From the NCBI RefSeq assembly GCF_900107975.1, contig NZ_FNVF01000007.1:98085-162084 (forward strand): DNA of 64,000 nt, in the 5' to 3' direction. This document shows positions 1 through 9,280 of the stretch, in pieces. Origin of the DNA: Paenibacillus sp. UNC499MF. GTDB taxonomy: Bacteria; Bacillota; Bacilli; Paenibacillales; NBRC-103111. How positions within the stretch are numbered: the stretch's first letter is position 1; each line of letters starts with the position of its first letter. The notes under the pieces are model-generated. The model saw only the letters and a program-made list of their open reading frames with translations. It searched no databases and was not told the DNA's origin. The position numbers were made by a program, and so were the translations under genes.

Positions 1-3000
1 ACGATCAACACGATGGTGGATCAGCTCAGTTCATTCGCCTCCGAGGTTACGCGTGTAGCCCGAGAGGTAGGAACCGACGGTAAGCTGGGCGGCCAGGCGC
101 ATGTGAACGGGGTCGGCGGAATCTGGAAAGACTTGACCGACAACGTTAACATCATGGCGACCAACCTCACCAACCAGGTGCGCGGCATCGCCAAGGTCGT
201 AACGGCCGTCGCCAACGGTAACCTGAAGCAGAAGCTGATGGTAGACGCGGCGGGCGAGATCTACGATTTGAGCGAAACAATCAATAACATGATCGATACA
301 CTCGATACGTTTGCTGACCAGGTTACGACCGTGGCCCGCGAGGTAGGGGCCGAAGGAAAGCTGGGCGGTCAGGCACATGTGCCGGGGGCTTCCGGCACGT
401 GGCGTGACTTGACCGATAACGTAAACTACATGGCGTCCACGCTGACGACTCAGGTGCGCCAGATTACAAACGTCGCGACCGCGGTGACGAAGGGTGACTT
501 GTCGCGGACTATCGATGTCATCGCGGCGGGCGAAGTCGGAACACTCAAAGATAACATCAACGAGATGATCCGCAACCTCAAGGAAACGACGCGGATCAAT
601 ACGGAGCAGGATTGGCTTAAAACCAACCTGGCCCGGTTCAGCCGCCTCCTGCAGGGTCAGCGCGACCTGTACGAAGTGTGCCGCATGATCATGTCGGAGC
701 TGGCTCCGCTCGTTTCCATGCAGCACGGCGTGTTCTACATGAACGAAGCGAACGGCGAGGAGCAGGTGCTCCGCATGTTCTCCAGCTATGCTTATCAGCA
801 GCGCAAGCACTTGTCCAACGAATTCCGTCTGGGCGAAGGCCTGGTCGGCCAATGCCTCATCGAGAAGCAGCGCATTCTGCTGACGAACGTGCCGGAGGAT
901 TACGTGGTAATCGGCTCGGGCCTCGGCGAAGCCGCACCGCTTAACATCGTGCTTCTGCCGATCATGTTCGAGGACCAGGTGCTTGCCGTAATGGAGCTGG
1001 CTTCCTTCCGCCGCTTCACGGAGATCGACATCGCGTTCCTCGACCAGCTGACCGAGAGTATCGGAATCGTGCTGAATACGATGCAGGCGAACATGAGAAC
1101 CGAAGAGCTGCTGTCCCAGTCGCAGTCTCTCGCGGAAGAGCTTAAGAAGCAGCAGGAAGAGCTCCAGAACACGAACGACGAGCTGGAAGACAAAGCGAAG
1201 CTGCTTGTTATTCAGAAAGCGGAAGTCGAAAGCAAGAACAACGAGGTCGAGCAGGCGAAACGTTTCCTCGAAGAGAAGGCGGAGCAGCTTGCACTGACGT
1301 CCCGGTACAAATCGGAGTTCCTGGCCAATATGTCTCATGAGCTGCGGACACCGCTGAACAGCCTGCTTCTGCTGGCCGAGCAGCTTTCCGAGAATCCGGA
1401 CCATAACCTGACCGACGATCAGGTGAAATTCGCGCGTACGATCCATGATTCGGGTCTTGACCTGCTCAACTTGATTAACGATATTCTCGATTTGAGCAAA
1501 ATCGAATCCGGTACGATTACGCCGGACTTCACCGAAATCAAGCTTACCGAGATTACCGACAATATGGAGCGGACTTTCCGGCATATTGCTCAGGACAAGA
1601 AAATCGATTTCAAAATCAAGCAGGAAAAAGCGCTGCCGGAATCCATTATTTCCGACTCCAAGCGCCTGCAGCAAATATTGAAAAATCTGTTATCCAACGC
1701 CTTCAAGTTCACCGAGAAGGGCGAAGTCGTTCTCCTTATGCGCCGGGCGAGCAGCGGCTGGAGCCAGGACAATGAATCGCTGAACCGCGCCCGAATGGTG
1801 CTGGCCTTCTCCGTCGGGGATACCGGAATCGGCATCTCCGAGGACAAGCAGCAGATTATTTTCGAAGCGTTCCAGCAGGCGGACGGCAGCACGAACCGCG
1901 AATACGGCGGAACGGGCCTCGGTCTTGCGATTTCCCGCGAAATCGCGGGCATGCTCGGCGGTGAGATCACGCTGTTCAGCGTAGTGAACGTCGGCAGCAC
2001 CTTTACGCTCTTCCTGCCGGTCGATCTCGATCCGGCCATGCTGGAAGCGGCCGCCGCTTATGTGCCTGAAGTGATCGACGTACCGGCGCCGCAGCCTAAG
2101 AAGTACGAATACGACCGGTTCGATACGACACAGCTCGTAGATGACCGTGCGAACATTGAAGCGGGCGACCGCGTGTTCCTGATCGTGGAAGACGACATGA
2201 AATTCAATGAGATTCTGCTGGATATGCTTCACAGAAAAGGCTTGAAAGCCATTATCACGCCGAAAGGCAACAAGGCGGTCGCTCTCGCCAAGAGGTACAA
2301 GCCGGTTGCCATTACGCTTGATCTGCGTCTGGAAGATATGAACGGGTCCTCCGTTCTGGATCAGCTGAAAGACGACATTGAGCTGCGTCATATCCCGGTA
2401 ACGGTGATGACGATCGAAGACGACGCGACCGAGCTTCTGCAGAAAGGCGTGTTCGACTTCCTCTGCAAGCCGATCAAGAACGAAGATCTGGAGAATGCGA
2501 TCGATAAGCTCAATGATTTCGGCAGCAAACCGTTCCAGCAGCTTCTGGTCGGAATGTCCGATTCGGAGCGCCGCAGACAGACGGTGGATCTCGTGAAGAA
2601 CAGCGACATTAAGGTCAGCGCGACCGATACCGGCCGCAAGGCGCTGAACCAGCTGAAAACCAAGGACTTCGACTGCGTGCTCGTCGATACGGACCTGCCG
2701 GACATGGGCCCGGCCCAGTTCGTGCGAGAAATGCAGAAGAACGCCAAAAACAAATACAAGCCGGTTCTGATCAACCGGACCGAGAAGCTGACCAAAGAGG
2801 AAGAGGACGACCTGGAGGAGCTGCGTTCCATCGCAGTCATCAAGGAAGTGAAGTCGCCGATTCAGATTGTGGACGAAACGATGTTGTTCCTTCACCGCAA
2901 GCTGGAAAACCTCAATGACGGCCAGAGAGATATTCTGATTAAAAAGCACCAGTCCAACGAAATGATCGATTCGAAAAAGGTGCTCATCGTCGACGACGAT

Positions 3001-3408
3001 ATCCGCAACATTTTCGCTCTGACGACCATTCTGGAACGCCAGAACATGAAGGTTATATCCGCAGAGAACGGTCATGACGCCATCGAGATTCTTGAGCAAA
3101 TGCCGGACATTAATATCGTTCTGATGGATATCATGATGCCGGTTATGGACGGATACGAAACGATGCGGGAAATCCGCCGCAGACCTCAGTTCCAAGACCT
3201 GCCGATCATTGCGCTCACGGCGAAAGCGATGAAAGGTGACCGCGAACAGTGTCTGGAAGCGGGAGCCTCGGATTACATTACCAAGCCGGTGAACAGCGCC
3301 CAGCTTCTCGCGATGCTGCGGGATTGGTTCCTGGCCCAGGACGGGCTGCAGCCGAGTCCGGCCGAGCTTCCGGGTTCCGAGCCTTTCGGATGGATGAAAG
3401 GGCAGTAA
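1..3408 (+). CDS. Hybrid sensor histidine kinase, HAMP repeats-GAF-HisKA-HATPase-three REC (5' truncated)
   Basis: The reading frame is open from base 1, so the gene starts upstream of the window and the first ATG (13) is internal. Counting from that Met, at least two HAMP-type repeats (about 1-190, with recurring LGGQAHV and DLTDNVN motifs) are followed by a GAF domain (about 215-355), a coiled coil (about 365-430), a HisKA domain with the phospho-acceptor in MSHELRTPL (His442), a HATPase with DTGIGI and GGTGLGLA motifs, and three receiver domains. REC1 (Asp770) and REC3 (Asp1039) have the acidic pair, Asp and Lys; REC2 (Asp892) lacks the acidic pair. This is a soluble-looking multi-step phosphorelay kinase; the missing N-terminus could hold further HAMP units. 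The signal is unknown. A terminator follows 30 bp after the stop. Confidence 0.93.
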   Translation, partial: TINTMVDQLSSFASEVTRVAREVGTDGKLGGQAHVNGVGGIWKDLTDNVNIMATNLTNQVRGIAKVVTAVANGNLKQKLMVDAAGEIYDLSETINNMIDTLDTFADQVTTVAREVGAEGKLGGQAHVPGASGTWRDLTDNVNYMASTLTTQVRQITNVATAVTKGDLSRTIDVIAAGEVGTLKDNINEMIRNLKETTRINTEQDWLKTNLARFSRLLQGQRDLYEVCRMIMSELAPLVSMQHGVFYMNEANGEEQVLRMFSSYAYQQRKHLSNEFRLGEGLVGQCLIEKQRILLTNVPEDYVVIGSGLGEAAPLNIVLLPIMFEDQVLAVMELASFRRFTEIDIAFLDQLTESIGIVLNTMQANMRTEELLSQSQSLAEELKKQQEELQNTNDELEDKAKLLVIQKAEVESKNNEVEQAKRFLEEKAEQLALTSRYKSEFLANMSHELRTPLNSLLLLAEQLSENPDHNLTDDQVKFARTIHDSGLDLLNLINDILDLSKIESGTITPDFTEIKLTEITDNMERTFRHIAQDKKIDFKIKQEKALPESIISDSKRLQQILKNLLSNAFKFTEKGEVVLLMRRASSGWSQDNESLNRARMVLAFSVGDTGIGISEDKQQIIFEAFQQADGSTNREYGGTGLGLAISREIAGMLGGEITLFSVVNVGSTFTLFLPVDLDPAMLEAAAAYVPEVIDVPAPQPKKYEYDRFDTTQLVDDRANIEAGDRVFLIVEDDMKFNEILLDMLHRKGLKAIITPKGNKAVALAKRYKPVAITLDLRLEDMNGSSVLDQLKDDIELRHIPVTVMTIEDDATELLQKGVFDFLCKPIKNEDLENAIDKLNDFGSKPFQQLLVGMSDSERRRQTVDLVKNSDIKVSATDTGRKALNQLKTKDFDCVLVDTDLPDMGPAQFVREMQKNAKNKYKPVLINRTEKLTKEEEDDLEELRSIAVIKEVKSPIQIVDETMLFLHRKLENLNDGQRDILIKKHQSNEMIDSKKVLIVDDDIRNIFALTTILERQNMKVISAENGHDAIEILEQMPDINIVLMDIMMPVMDGYETMREIRRRPQFQDLPIIALTAKAMKGDREQCLEAGASDYITKPVNSAQLLAMLRDWFLAQDGLQPSPAELPGSEPFGWMKGQ

Positions 3409-3438
3409 CGTCAGTAAACGTCAAGTAAAGCCGTTTTA

Positions 3439-3468
3439 AGCCTTGTGCGTAAGCACAGGGCTTTTTTT
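3439..3468 (+). terminator. Rho-independent terminator of the hybrid kinase gene
   Basis: A 10-bp stem (AGCCTTGTGC with GCACAGGGCT, one G-U pair) with a GTAA loop is followed by six or more T residues. Confidence 0.9.
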
Positions 3469-3758
3469 ATTTGCCGGAGCTTGGAGAGGCGGGTGGTGCT
3501 TTACTGAAAGACTCTGAACCTTAAGACCGCTCGGGGTTAGCTTCAAGGCTGCGGCTGTTGTAAGGAAGGCCGGCTGATTCTTTGGTCCGCTTCTCTTAAG
3601 TAGAAAAAGTCAAAAAACAGCGGATTATGTAACTTTTTGTTGGAAATATGTGTCTATAAAAGTAGATACTTTAGAAATTTAAGGTCCAAAGTCTTGTTTC
3701 AGATTGTGAGAGGAATCCGATGAATTTAAGAATAAAGAAAAATTGCTCCAAAATTAAG

Positions 3759-3787
3759 TTGAATTACGGATAATTACTTCATATAAT
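3759..3787 (+). promoter_or_regulatory. Sigma-A type promoter for the nanE/DUF4127 pair
   Basis: TTGAAT (3759-3764), a 17-bp spacer and a perfect TATAAT (3782-3787) lie about 70 bp upstream of the nanE start. The rest of the 3409-3857 gap holds the upstream terminator and AT-rich DNA in which I see no gene. Confidence 0.75.
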
Positions 3788-3857
3788 AAAGTGACGGGTT
3801 TTCTTATAAATGCCGGCAGCGGTGCCGGACGGTCTTATAACTAACGGAGGTACAGCG

Positions 3858-4550
3858 ATGGAAAAACACAGCCTGTTGGAAGCAGTCAAGGGAGGAATTA
3901 TCGTATCCTGCCAGGCATTGCCGGACGAACCATTGTTCGGAAGCGAAATGATGGTCAGGATGGCGCTGGCCGCGGAGGCCGGGGGAGCAGTCGGCATAAG
4001 AGCCAATACGCCGGTCGATATCGCCGCGATTAAATCGAGAGTAAAACTGCCGCTTGTCGGGCTCTGGAAGCGTGACTATGAAGGCAGCGATGTATATATT
4101 ACGCCTACCTTGGAAGAAGTGGAGGCCGTTTGGCGGGCGGGGGCGGATATTATCGCGCTGGATGCGACGATGAGGCCGCGGCCCAAAGGAGAGACGCTGA
4201 AGGAAATCGTGTCCGGGATCAAAAAACGGGCCGATGTTCTTCTCATGGCGGATATCTCCACCGTTGAAGAAGGGCTCTATGCCCAGGAAGCCGGCTTCGA
4301 TATCTTGTCTACGACGATGTCCGGGTACACGCCGTACAGCCCGCAGCAGGAAGGTCCGGATTTCAAGCTGATCCGCGAAATGGCCGCCCGGGCCGACATC
4401 CCGGTATTCGCCGAAGGTCGTATTCATACCCGGGAAGATGCAACCGAATGCTTCCGCAGCGGAGCGCATACCGTCGTTATTGGAGGCGCTATCACGAGGC
4501 CTCAGCAGATCACAAAACGTTTTGTCGACTTTGTGCGTATACACGTTTAG
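3858..4550 (+). CDS. nanE: Putative N-acetylmannosamine-6-phosphate 2-epimerase (NanE)
   Basis: The 230-residue product is a TIM barrel of the NanE family, which converts ManNAc-6-P to GlcNAc-6-P in sialic acid/amino sugar catabolism in the cytoplasm. Family signatures are visible: KRDYEGSDVYITPT near residue 75, GADIIALDAT near 98, and FAEGRIHTREDA near 190 with the expected catalytic Glu; the Lys in KRDY fits the catalytic lysine. The ATG at 3858 was chosen because GGAGG sits 7 bp upstream; an earlier in-frame ATG at 3810 has no such site. Neither a nanA lyase nor a nanK kinase is adjacent. The next gene, 59 bp downstream, encodes a DUF4127 protein, so the true substrate may belong to an unusual amino sugar route. 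Confidence 0.88.
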   Translation: MEKHSLLEAVKGGIIVSCQALPDEPLFGSEMMVRMALAAEAGGAVGIRANTPVDIAAIKSRVKLPLVGLWKRDYEGSDVYITPTLEEVEAVWRAGADIIALDATMRPRPKGETLKEIVSGIKKRADVLLMADISTVEEGLYAQEAGFDILSTTMSGYTPYSPQQEGPDFKLIREMAARADIPVFAEGRIHTREDATECFRSGAHTVVIGGAITRPQQITKRFVDFVRIHV

Positions 4551-4609
4551 ACCGGTTCTGCCGGACGATTGCGCATTATCACTTTTTCTGATCAGGGGAG
4601 ATCAATGGG

Positions 4610-6256
4610 ATGACGAAAATCGTATTTGTACCGCTCGACGAGCGGCCGTGTAATCTGGAATATCCGAAGCGTTTGGCCGAAATGACCGATTTGGAGCTTG
4701 CCGCTCCACCCGTGTCCATCCTGGGCCGCAAGAAAACACCGGGGGATACGGAGGCTCTTAAAAACTGGCTGCTCCAGGAAGCGGAAGAGGCGGACTATGC
4801 CCTGGTGTCGCTGGATATGCTCGTTTACGGAGGGATCGTACCTTCCCGGCTGCACTATTTGACCCGTGAGGATGCGCTTAAGCGTCTTGAAGTGCTGCGT
4901 GAACTCAAAAGAACTAAGCCGGACCTGCGGATTCACGCTTTTAATCTGATTATGAGAGTGCCGGCCTACTCCAGCAGCGAAGAGGAGCCGGATTATTACG
5001 CGGATTACGGCCGCGAGCTGTTCTTGTACGGCTGGTATACGGACAAGAAGGAGCAGGAAGCGCTGACAGACGAAGAAGAGCTGATTTTCGCCGGCATTCT
5101 GGGCAAAGTTCCGAAGGATGTGCTGGAGGATTTCACCGGACGGCGCGAAATCAACGCTTTCGTCAACCGGACGGCGCTGGAGCTCGCGGAGGAAGGCATT
5201 ATCGATTATTTGATCATCCCGCTCGACGATAATTCCCAGTACGGCTTCTCCCCGCTGGAGCAGAGAGCGCTAGCGGTCCTCTCGGAAGAGCTGGACCTGA
5301 CGGACCGCGTTGCCATATATCCCGGTGCGGACGAAATCGGCTGTACGCTGTTTGCCCGGATTTTCTGCGAGAGCAAAGGCTATCTTCCGAAGCTGTTCGT
5401 CCGCTATTCCTCCACGAGGGGGCCTTTCTGCATTCCGAAGTACGAAGACCGCAGTCTGAACGAGAGCATTAAGGCGCACCTGACGAGTGCAGGCGCTTTT
5501 ATGGCGGACAGCTCGCAGGGAGCCGACGCCGTGCTGATGGTCAATTCGCCGCCTGTAGGCGAATCGGACATGGCGGAAACGTCGCAGGCGTGGAGCCAGC
5601 GGCACTGGTCCTACTTCTCCGAGGTGAATTTGCGCGAGTTCGCCCAGGCGATGCGCGTGTATCTCGGAGAAGGGCGGACCGTAGCCCTGGCCGATGTGGC
5701 GGTCTGCAACGGCGGCGATACCGTGCTGCTCAAGCTGCTTGCCCGTCAGGGCCAGCTTGAGGGGCTGGCCGCGTATGCCGGGTGGAACACCTCCGGCAAT
5801 ACGCTGGGCACCGTCATCGCGCACGCCGTCATCGAGGCGTATTACGCGGGCGCGCGGGAAACTGCCGGCGGCACCGATGCTGACGGGGTGCCGGAAGGCC
5901 GTTTGCGGAGCGAAGCCCAGAAGCGGAGCAGCAGGGCCTTCTACTTCTACCGGCTGGTAGAAGACTGGGGGTATCAGGCCCTCATCCGCAAGGATGTGAC
6001 GGCGAACGTGCTTCCGGCGTTCGGAGCGGGCTATTTCGGCATGGCGGGCAAGCAGCCGGAAATCGAAGCCGTCGTCGCGGAGAAGCTCCGTTCGTTTGCC
6101 GACGAGCGTCTTGCCGGGCTGACGCCCGGGCGGATCGAGCTCACCAACGTCCATCTGCCGTGGAACCGGATGTTCGAGGTGGGTTTTGATCTGCAGCTGG
6201 TGGGGGACAGCGGCTCCGATCCATCCCGTGAAATTAAAGCGACCGCCGGGAACTGA
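4610..6256 (+). CDS. DUF4127 family protein
   Basis: The 548-residue protein opens with KIVFVPLDERPCN and continues with VSLDMLVYGGIVPSR, both characteristic of DUF4127, a family without an established reaction that is seen in Bacillota and Actinomycetota, often near amino sugar or glycoside genes. No signal peptide or membrane segment is visible, so it is probably cytosolic. Conserved-looking motifs include IPLDDNSQYGF (near 205), YPGADEIGCTL (near 240) and ADVAVCNGGD (near 362), rich in Asp, Glu and Asn and reminiscent of a metal-dependent or sugar-handling active site (inference only). The start follows AGGGGAG by 10 bp. It is probably cotranscribed with nanE. Confidence 0.85.
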   Translation: MTKIVFVPLDERPCNLEYPKRLAEMTDLELAAPPVSILGRKKTPGDTEALKNWLLQEAEEADYALVSLDMLVYGGIVPSRLHYLTREDALKRLEVLRELKRTKPDLRIHAFNLIMRVPAYSSSEEEPDYYADYGRELFLYGWYTDKKEQEALTDEEELIFAGILGKVPKDVLEDFTGRREINAFVNRTALELAEEGIIDYLIIPLDDNSQYGFSPLEQRALAVLSEELDLTDRVAIYPGADEIGCTLFARIFCESKGYLPKLFVRYSSTRGPFCIPKYEDRSLNESIKAHLTSAGAFMADSSQGADAVLMVNSPPVGESDMAETSQAWSQRHWSYFSEVNLREFAQAMRVYLGEGRTVALADVAVCNGGDTVLLKLLARQGQLEGLAAYAGWNTSGNTLGTVIAHAVIEAYYAGARETAGGTDADGVPEGRLRSEAQKRSSRAFYFYRLVEDWGYQALIRKDVTANVLPAFGAGYFGMAGKQPEIEAVVAEKLRSFADERLAGLTPGRIELTNVHLPWNRMFEVGFDLQLVGDSGSDPSREIKATAGN

Positions 6257-6774
6257 CGGGAACCGGGCTTTTTTTGCAAAAATTTTCTGTATCACATATC
6301 GGATACGAACATCGGATGGGAGAATACGGCAAGCGTCTCGACCTTAAGGCCGGGGCGCTTTTTCGTACAGACCGACACACCGCCGTCATGCAGGAAAAAC
6401 CGTACGCCGGCACTGCGGGATGCGAAGGGAAAGCAGGGAAGGGGCGCCGTAAACTTTGCAAAAGGATACCGGCTGACGGCCGTTTTCGAAGAAATATGGC
6501 TCATCTGCATACACAGTCTGTCCGTCCTCCGGCCGATGGCCTGCGCCAACTATCAGCCCGGTCTCGCCCTTCAAGCTGCCACCTAATCGAACCCGGATAT
6601 TTCAAGGAATTTCTTAAATTACGGGGCAAAGCGGAATTGGTGTCCTTTTTTCCGGAACGGGCCCATACACTGTAACGAGGCCGAAATTCGCGCATCCAGC
6701 GGGAAACGGGTATAATGGGGGTATTAAAAAAGTCAGATTGTGCCCATGCAATCTTAACATCAAGGAGGTACCCT
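6257..6774. other. Intergenic stretch of about 520 bp
   Basis: No convincing gene is seen. A TATAAT box at 6711-6716, without a good -35 element, lies about 60 bp before the next start and is the likely promoter of the zinc-ribbon gene. A 133-codon open frame at 6274-6675 has no ribosome binding site and unrecognisable, Arg/Cys-rich content, and I regard it as chance. Confidence 0.5.
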
Positions 6775-7257
6775 ATGTCCGGATTTATCGGGAAGATTAA
6801 ACAGGGCGCAGCCGAAGCGGGGAAAAAAGCGCAGCAGACGATCGAAGTTAACCGGTTGAAGCTGCAAATTGCGGCTAAGCAGAGAGATATGCAGAAACTG
6901 TATACGCAGATCGGCGAATTCGTCTACGAAGCGGGCAAGAAGCAGCAGCCTTATCCGGAGACGCAGGTCGCGGCCGTAACGGCTGAGCTCCAGGCTATCG
7001 AAGATGAGATCAAGGCGATGCAGGACCGCATCTACAGTCTGTACGACGAAAAATCGTGCGAATGCGGACACGTGGTCGCGGTGGATACCCGGTTTTGCCC
7101 GAACTGCGGGCGGAAATTCGAACCGGTTCAGGAGCAGGCGGATTTTACGGCGATTATGGAATTGAAGCCTTTCTGCCCCCAGTGCAAAGAAGACATCGAA
7201 CCCGGTATGCAGTTCTGCACAACCTGCGGATACCGGCTGACGGAAGAAGAAAGCTAG
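6775..7257 (+). CDS. Zinc-ribbon protein with N-terminal coiled coil
   Basis: The product is 160 residues. The first 100 are charged and helical, starting with a short GFIGKIKQGAAEAGKKAQQ amphipathic segment and then heptad-like helices. The C-terminus carries two zinc-ribbon units: CECGHV with CPNCGRKF (about 100-120) and CPQCKED with CTTCGYRL (about 141-155), giving two four-Cys sites. The start is set by AAGGAGGT 5 bp before ATG 6775. Such zinc-ribbon/coiled-coil proteins are common in Bacillota, but their role is not established; the architecture suggests a scaffold or interaction protein. It stands alone and converges on the yteA-like gene. Confidence 0.8.
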   Translation: MSGFIGKIKQGAAEAGKKAQQTIEVNRLKLQIAAKQRDMQKLYTQIGEFVYEAGKKQQPYPETQVAAVTAELQAIEDEIKAMQDRIYSLYDEKSCECGHVVAVDTRFCPNCGRKFEPVQEQADFTAIMELKPFCPQCKEDIEPGMQFCTTCGYRLTEEES

Positions 7258-7323
7258 GCTTGCCGGCAACCTGCGGCGGGCGTTACACATGCCACATGTT
7301 AAAGACGATACAGGCGACATGCC

Positions 7324-7367
7324 AAAAAGGATGAAGGGATTCTTTACGAATGCCTCATCCTTTTTTT
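7324..7367. terminator. Bidirectional terminator between converging genes
   Basis: AAAAAGGATGA-(A)-GG pairs with CCTCATCCTTTTT around a 15-nt loop, with T runs usable on both strands. It sits between the zinc-ribbon gene (+) and the yteA-like gene (-). Confidence 0.85.
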
Positions 7368-7375
7368 ATGCTTTT

Positions 7376-7945
7376 TTACTTCTCATCTTCGCAATCGTCC
7401 GCGGGATCTTTCGGCTGAGCGTTTCCCGTCCTGCGGGTGTCGGAACTGTTTCCGTATTCTTCTACCGTTTTCCAGGCGTCCACGTCGTCGATTTCGGAGC
7501 GGCCCGTATCGTCATCGTTCGGAGACTCCAGAATCGGTTCGAGAATTTCTTCTTCTACCGGTCGGTTTACGGAATCGTCTTCCGTACGTGTCTGCGAATG
7601 TTCAACGCAGGTAGAAGCCCACGGAATCGCCTCCAGCCGCTCGAACGGAATCGGCTCCTTGCATACTTCGCATACGCCGTAGGAACCGGATTCAAGCCGG
7701 CCGATCGCATGTTTAACGTCTGTAAGCTGCTGTTCCATATTTTCATCCACCGCCTGATCCCGGCCTCGTTCGAACGCTTCGGTTGCGATGTCGGCAGGGT
7801 GATTGTCGTATGAGGATAATTCTCCGGTAGAGTCTCTCAGGGAGTCTTCCTCCCGGTCGGACTCAAGCACGTGCTCCAGCTCGCTTTTTTCCTTGTAAAG
7901 CCGCTGCTCCAGCTTGTTTCTTTCTTCCTCGGTCAGTGCTGCCAT
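7376..7945 (-). CDS. yteA: YteA/DksA-TraR-like sporulation zinc-finger protein
   Basis: The 189-residue product has a charged helical N-terminus (MAALTEEERNKLEQRL) and the DksA/TraR-type finger YGVCEVCKEPIPFERLEAIP followed by TCVEHS, where the last zinc ligands are Cys and possibly His rather than two Cys. This pattern and the acidic C-terminal tail fit the YteA family, found in endospore formers. A role in modulating RNA polymerase is possible by analogy with DksA but unproven. The start was placed at 7945 because GGGGAGGAAT lies just upstream; the frame extends 20 codons further without a better site. Confidence 0.82.
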   Translation of the reverse strand: MAALTEEERNKLEQRLYKEKSELEHVLESDREEDSLRDSTGELSSYDNHPADIATEAFERGRDQAVDENMEQQLTDVKHAIGRLESGSYGVCEVCKEPIPFERLEAIPWASTCVEHSQTRTEDDSVNRPVEEEILEPILESPNDDDTGRSEIDDVDAWKTVEEYGNSSDTRRTGNAQPKDPADDCEDEK

Positions 7946-8189
7946 CGGACATTCCTCCCCTTCGGATACGGTATATGGGCCGGTTCCCCTTGATGAGATG
8001 AACACCGCCCGATCGTATTTTTTTATTACCCGAAGACCCCTTTCTTTGACGCAAAAGGAGAGGATGGTAACATACGGGAGCGGACAGACGAAGCTTGCCG
8101 GAAGAAAAAAATTTCGGTTTCGTACGGTTCTTCGAGAGAAAATTTAGCTTGTAATTGGAAAATGGATAGGGTAAGGTAAAGATAACCTT

Positions 8190-8285
8190 ATATGTTTCGG
8201 GAGCTGGATGAAGTCCGGCTGAGAGTGTGACCGCGAATGTCACTAACCGTATCTGATCTGGGTAATGCCAGCGTAGAGAGAATAA
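8190..8285 (+). promoter_or_regulatory. TPP riboswitch (THI element)
   Basis: The conserved core is clear: GGCTGAGAG at about 8217-8225, a variable P3 arm (TGACCGCGAATGTCA), then ATCTGATCTGGGTAATGCCA (8251-8270) and GCGTAGAGA. This matches the thiamine pyrophosphate aptamer consensus. It precedes a thi operon and is followed immediately by an intrinsic terminator, so TPP binding is expected to stop transcription. A weak TTGTAA-N17-TAAGGT at about 8149-8177 may be the promoter. Confidence 0.95.
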
Positions 8286-8292
8286 CCCTGCC

Positions 8293-8330
8293 GACCAAGG
8301 CCGCACGGTATATTCCGTCCGGTCTTTTTT
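8293..8330 (+). terminator. Riboswitch expression-platform terminator
   Basis: GACC...ACGG pairs with CCGT...GGTC, with an internal loop, and is followed by TTTTTT. It begins 7 nt after the TPP aptamer and is the likely TPP-controlled attenuator. Confidence 0.75.
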
Positions 8331-8497
8331 AGTTCACTGCAAACCTGAAGTTCTGCCGGTTGTTCCGGAAAATCTTGCCGACTTACGAACCGCCCGGCGG
8401 CGTAAGTGCGGGAAGACCGGATGAAACGAAGCGGCTCCGGCCGTTTCCGCCGATAGGCGGAGCGGCGTTCAGGCTCGCGTGTGCAGCGGTATATGGG

Positions 8498-8527
8498 AAA
8501 CCACTTTCTGCGGAAAGTGGTTTTTTT
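8498..8527 (+). terminator. Second intrinsic terminator in the thi leader
   Basis: AACCACTTTC, a TGC loop and GGAAAGTGGTT followed by a run of seven T residues form a strong terminator about 170 nt downstream of the first one and about 100 nt before tenI. No gene is recognisable between the two terminators. Its role is unexplained: either a second control point or a barrier that forces use of a local promoter. Confidence 0.8.
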
Positions 8528-8623
8528 GCGTCTATTGCGTCTGTTTGCGTTTCTTCCGCAGGGAGGCCATTCTCTTCGGGAATATAAGTTAGCCCGTACA
8601 TAAAGCGAAAGGAGACAACCGAG

Positions 8624-9280
8624 ATGATCCTATATCCCGCCGGACCGGAGCTTCACGCCATCTCGACCGGAAGGCAGAAGCCGGAGGTGCTTATACGGAT
8701 CGCCTCCGCTATCCATCCTTATGTAACGGCCATTCATGTGCGTGAAAAAAACAAGTCTCCGCGGGAACTGTGGGCGCTGCTCGCCGGCCTGTCCTCCTGC
8801 GGGGTTCCGCCGGGGAAAATTGTCGTCAACGACCGGGCTGATGCGGCCTGGTTGTCGGGAGCGGGAGGAGTTCAGCTTCCGGGAAGCGGCCTGCCCGCCT
8901 CCGCCGTGAAAAAGGGATTCCCCGGCCTGCGAGTCGGCGTTTCCGTTCACGGGCCTCAGGAAGGAGGCGGCGCCGCGGGGGAGGGGGCCGATTATGTGAT
9001 ATTCGGCCATATATTCGCCACAGGCTCCAAACCCGGTGCGGCCCCGCGCGGCACGGAGACTCTCCGGGAGACGGTGCTGGCTTGCGCAGGCCTCCCGGTT
9101 ATCGCGATCGGAGGAATTGTTCCGGGGAACTGCGCCGAGGTGATGCGTGCGGGAGCGGCGGGGGTGGCGGTCATGAGCGGCATATGGGAAGCGGAGAATC
9201 CCGCGGAAGCTGCGAAACGTTACCGGCATGAACTGGATTTTGCCCGGCAGCGGGAGAAAACAGGAGGAGAACTGGGATGA
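8624..9280 (+). CDS. tenI: Thiazole tautomerase TenI
   Basis: The 218-residue TIM barrel resembles thiamine phosphate synthase but carries TenI-like motifs: IHVREKNKSPRELW (near 38), VVNDRADAAWLSGAGGVQLP (near 66), and FGHIFATGSKPGAAPRG (near 127) followed by LPVIAIGGI. TenI aromatises the thiazole carboxylate tautomer made by ThiG. A bona fide ThiE lies further downstream (12582), which supports the TenI call for this one. AAAGGAGA lies 8 bp before the start. The stop overlaps the thiO start (ATGA), so the two are translationally coupled. Confidence 0.85.
   Translation: MILYPAGPELHAISTGRQKPEVLIRIASAIHPYVTAIHVREKNKSPRELWALLAGLSSCGVPPGKIVVNDRADAAWLSGAGGVQLPGSGLPASAVKKGFPGLRVGVSVHGPQEGGGAAGEGADYVIFGHIFATGSKPGAAPRGTETLRETVLACAGLPVIAIGGIVPGNCAEVMRAGAAGVAVMSGIWEAENPAEAAKRYRHELDFARQREKTGGELG

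Noticed and set aside
31-3195. Long open frames on the minus strand opposite the hybrid kinase (547 and 501 codons)
   Set aside because: They mirror the codon bias of the real gene, lack ribosome binding sites and recognised domains, and are typical antisense shadows in GC-rich DNA.
5270-6295. 341-codon minus-strand frame opposite the DUF4127 gene
   Set aside because: Antisense shadow; Arg/Pro/His-rich content with no domain.
6274-6675. 133-codon plus-strand frame in the gap before the zinc-ribbon gene
   Set aside because: No ribosome binding site, unusual composition and no recognisable motif; overlapped by several equally long frames on the other strand.
8360-8587. 75-codon frame between the two thi leader terminators
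   Set aside because: Contains a terminator hairpin, has no ribosome binding site and no recognisable product.
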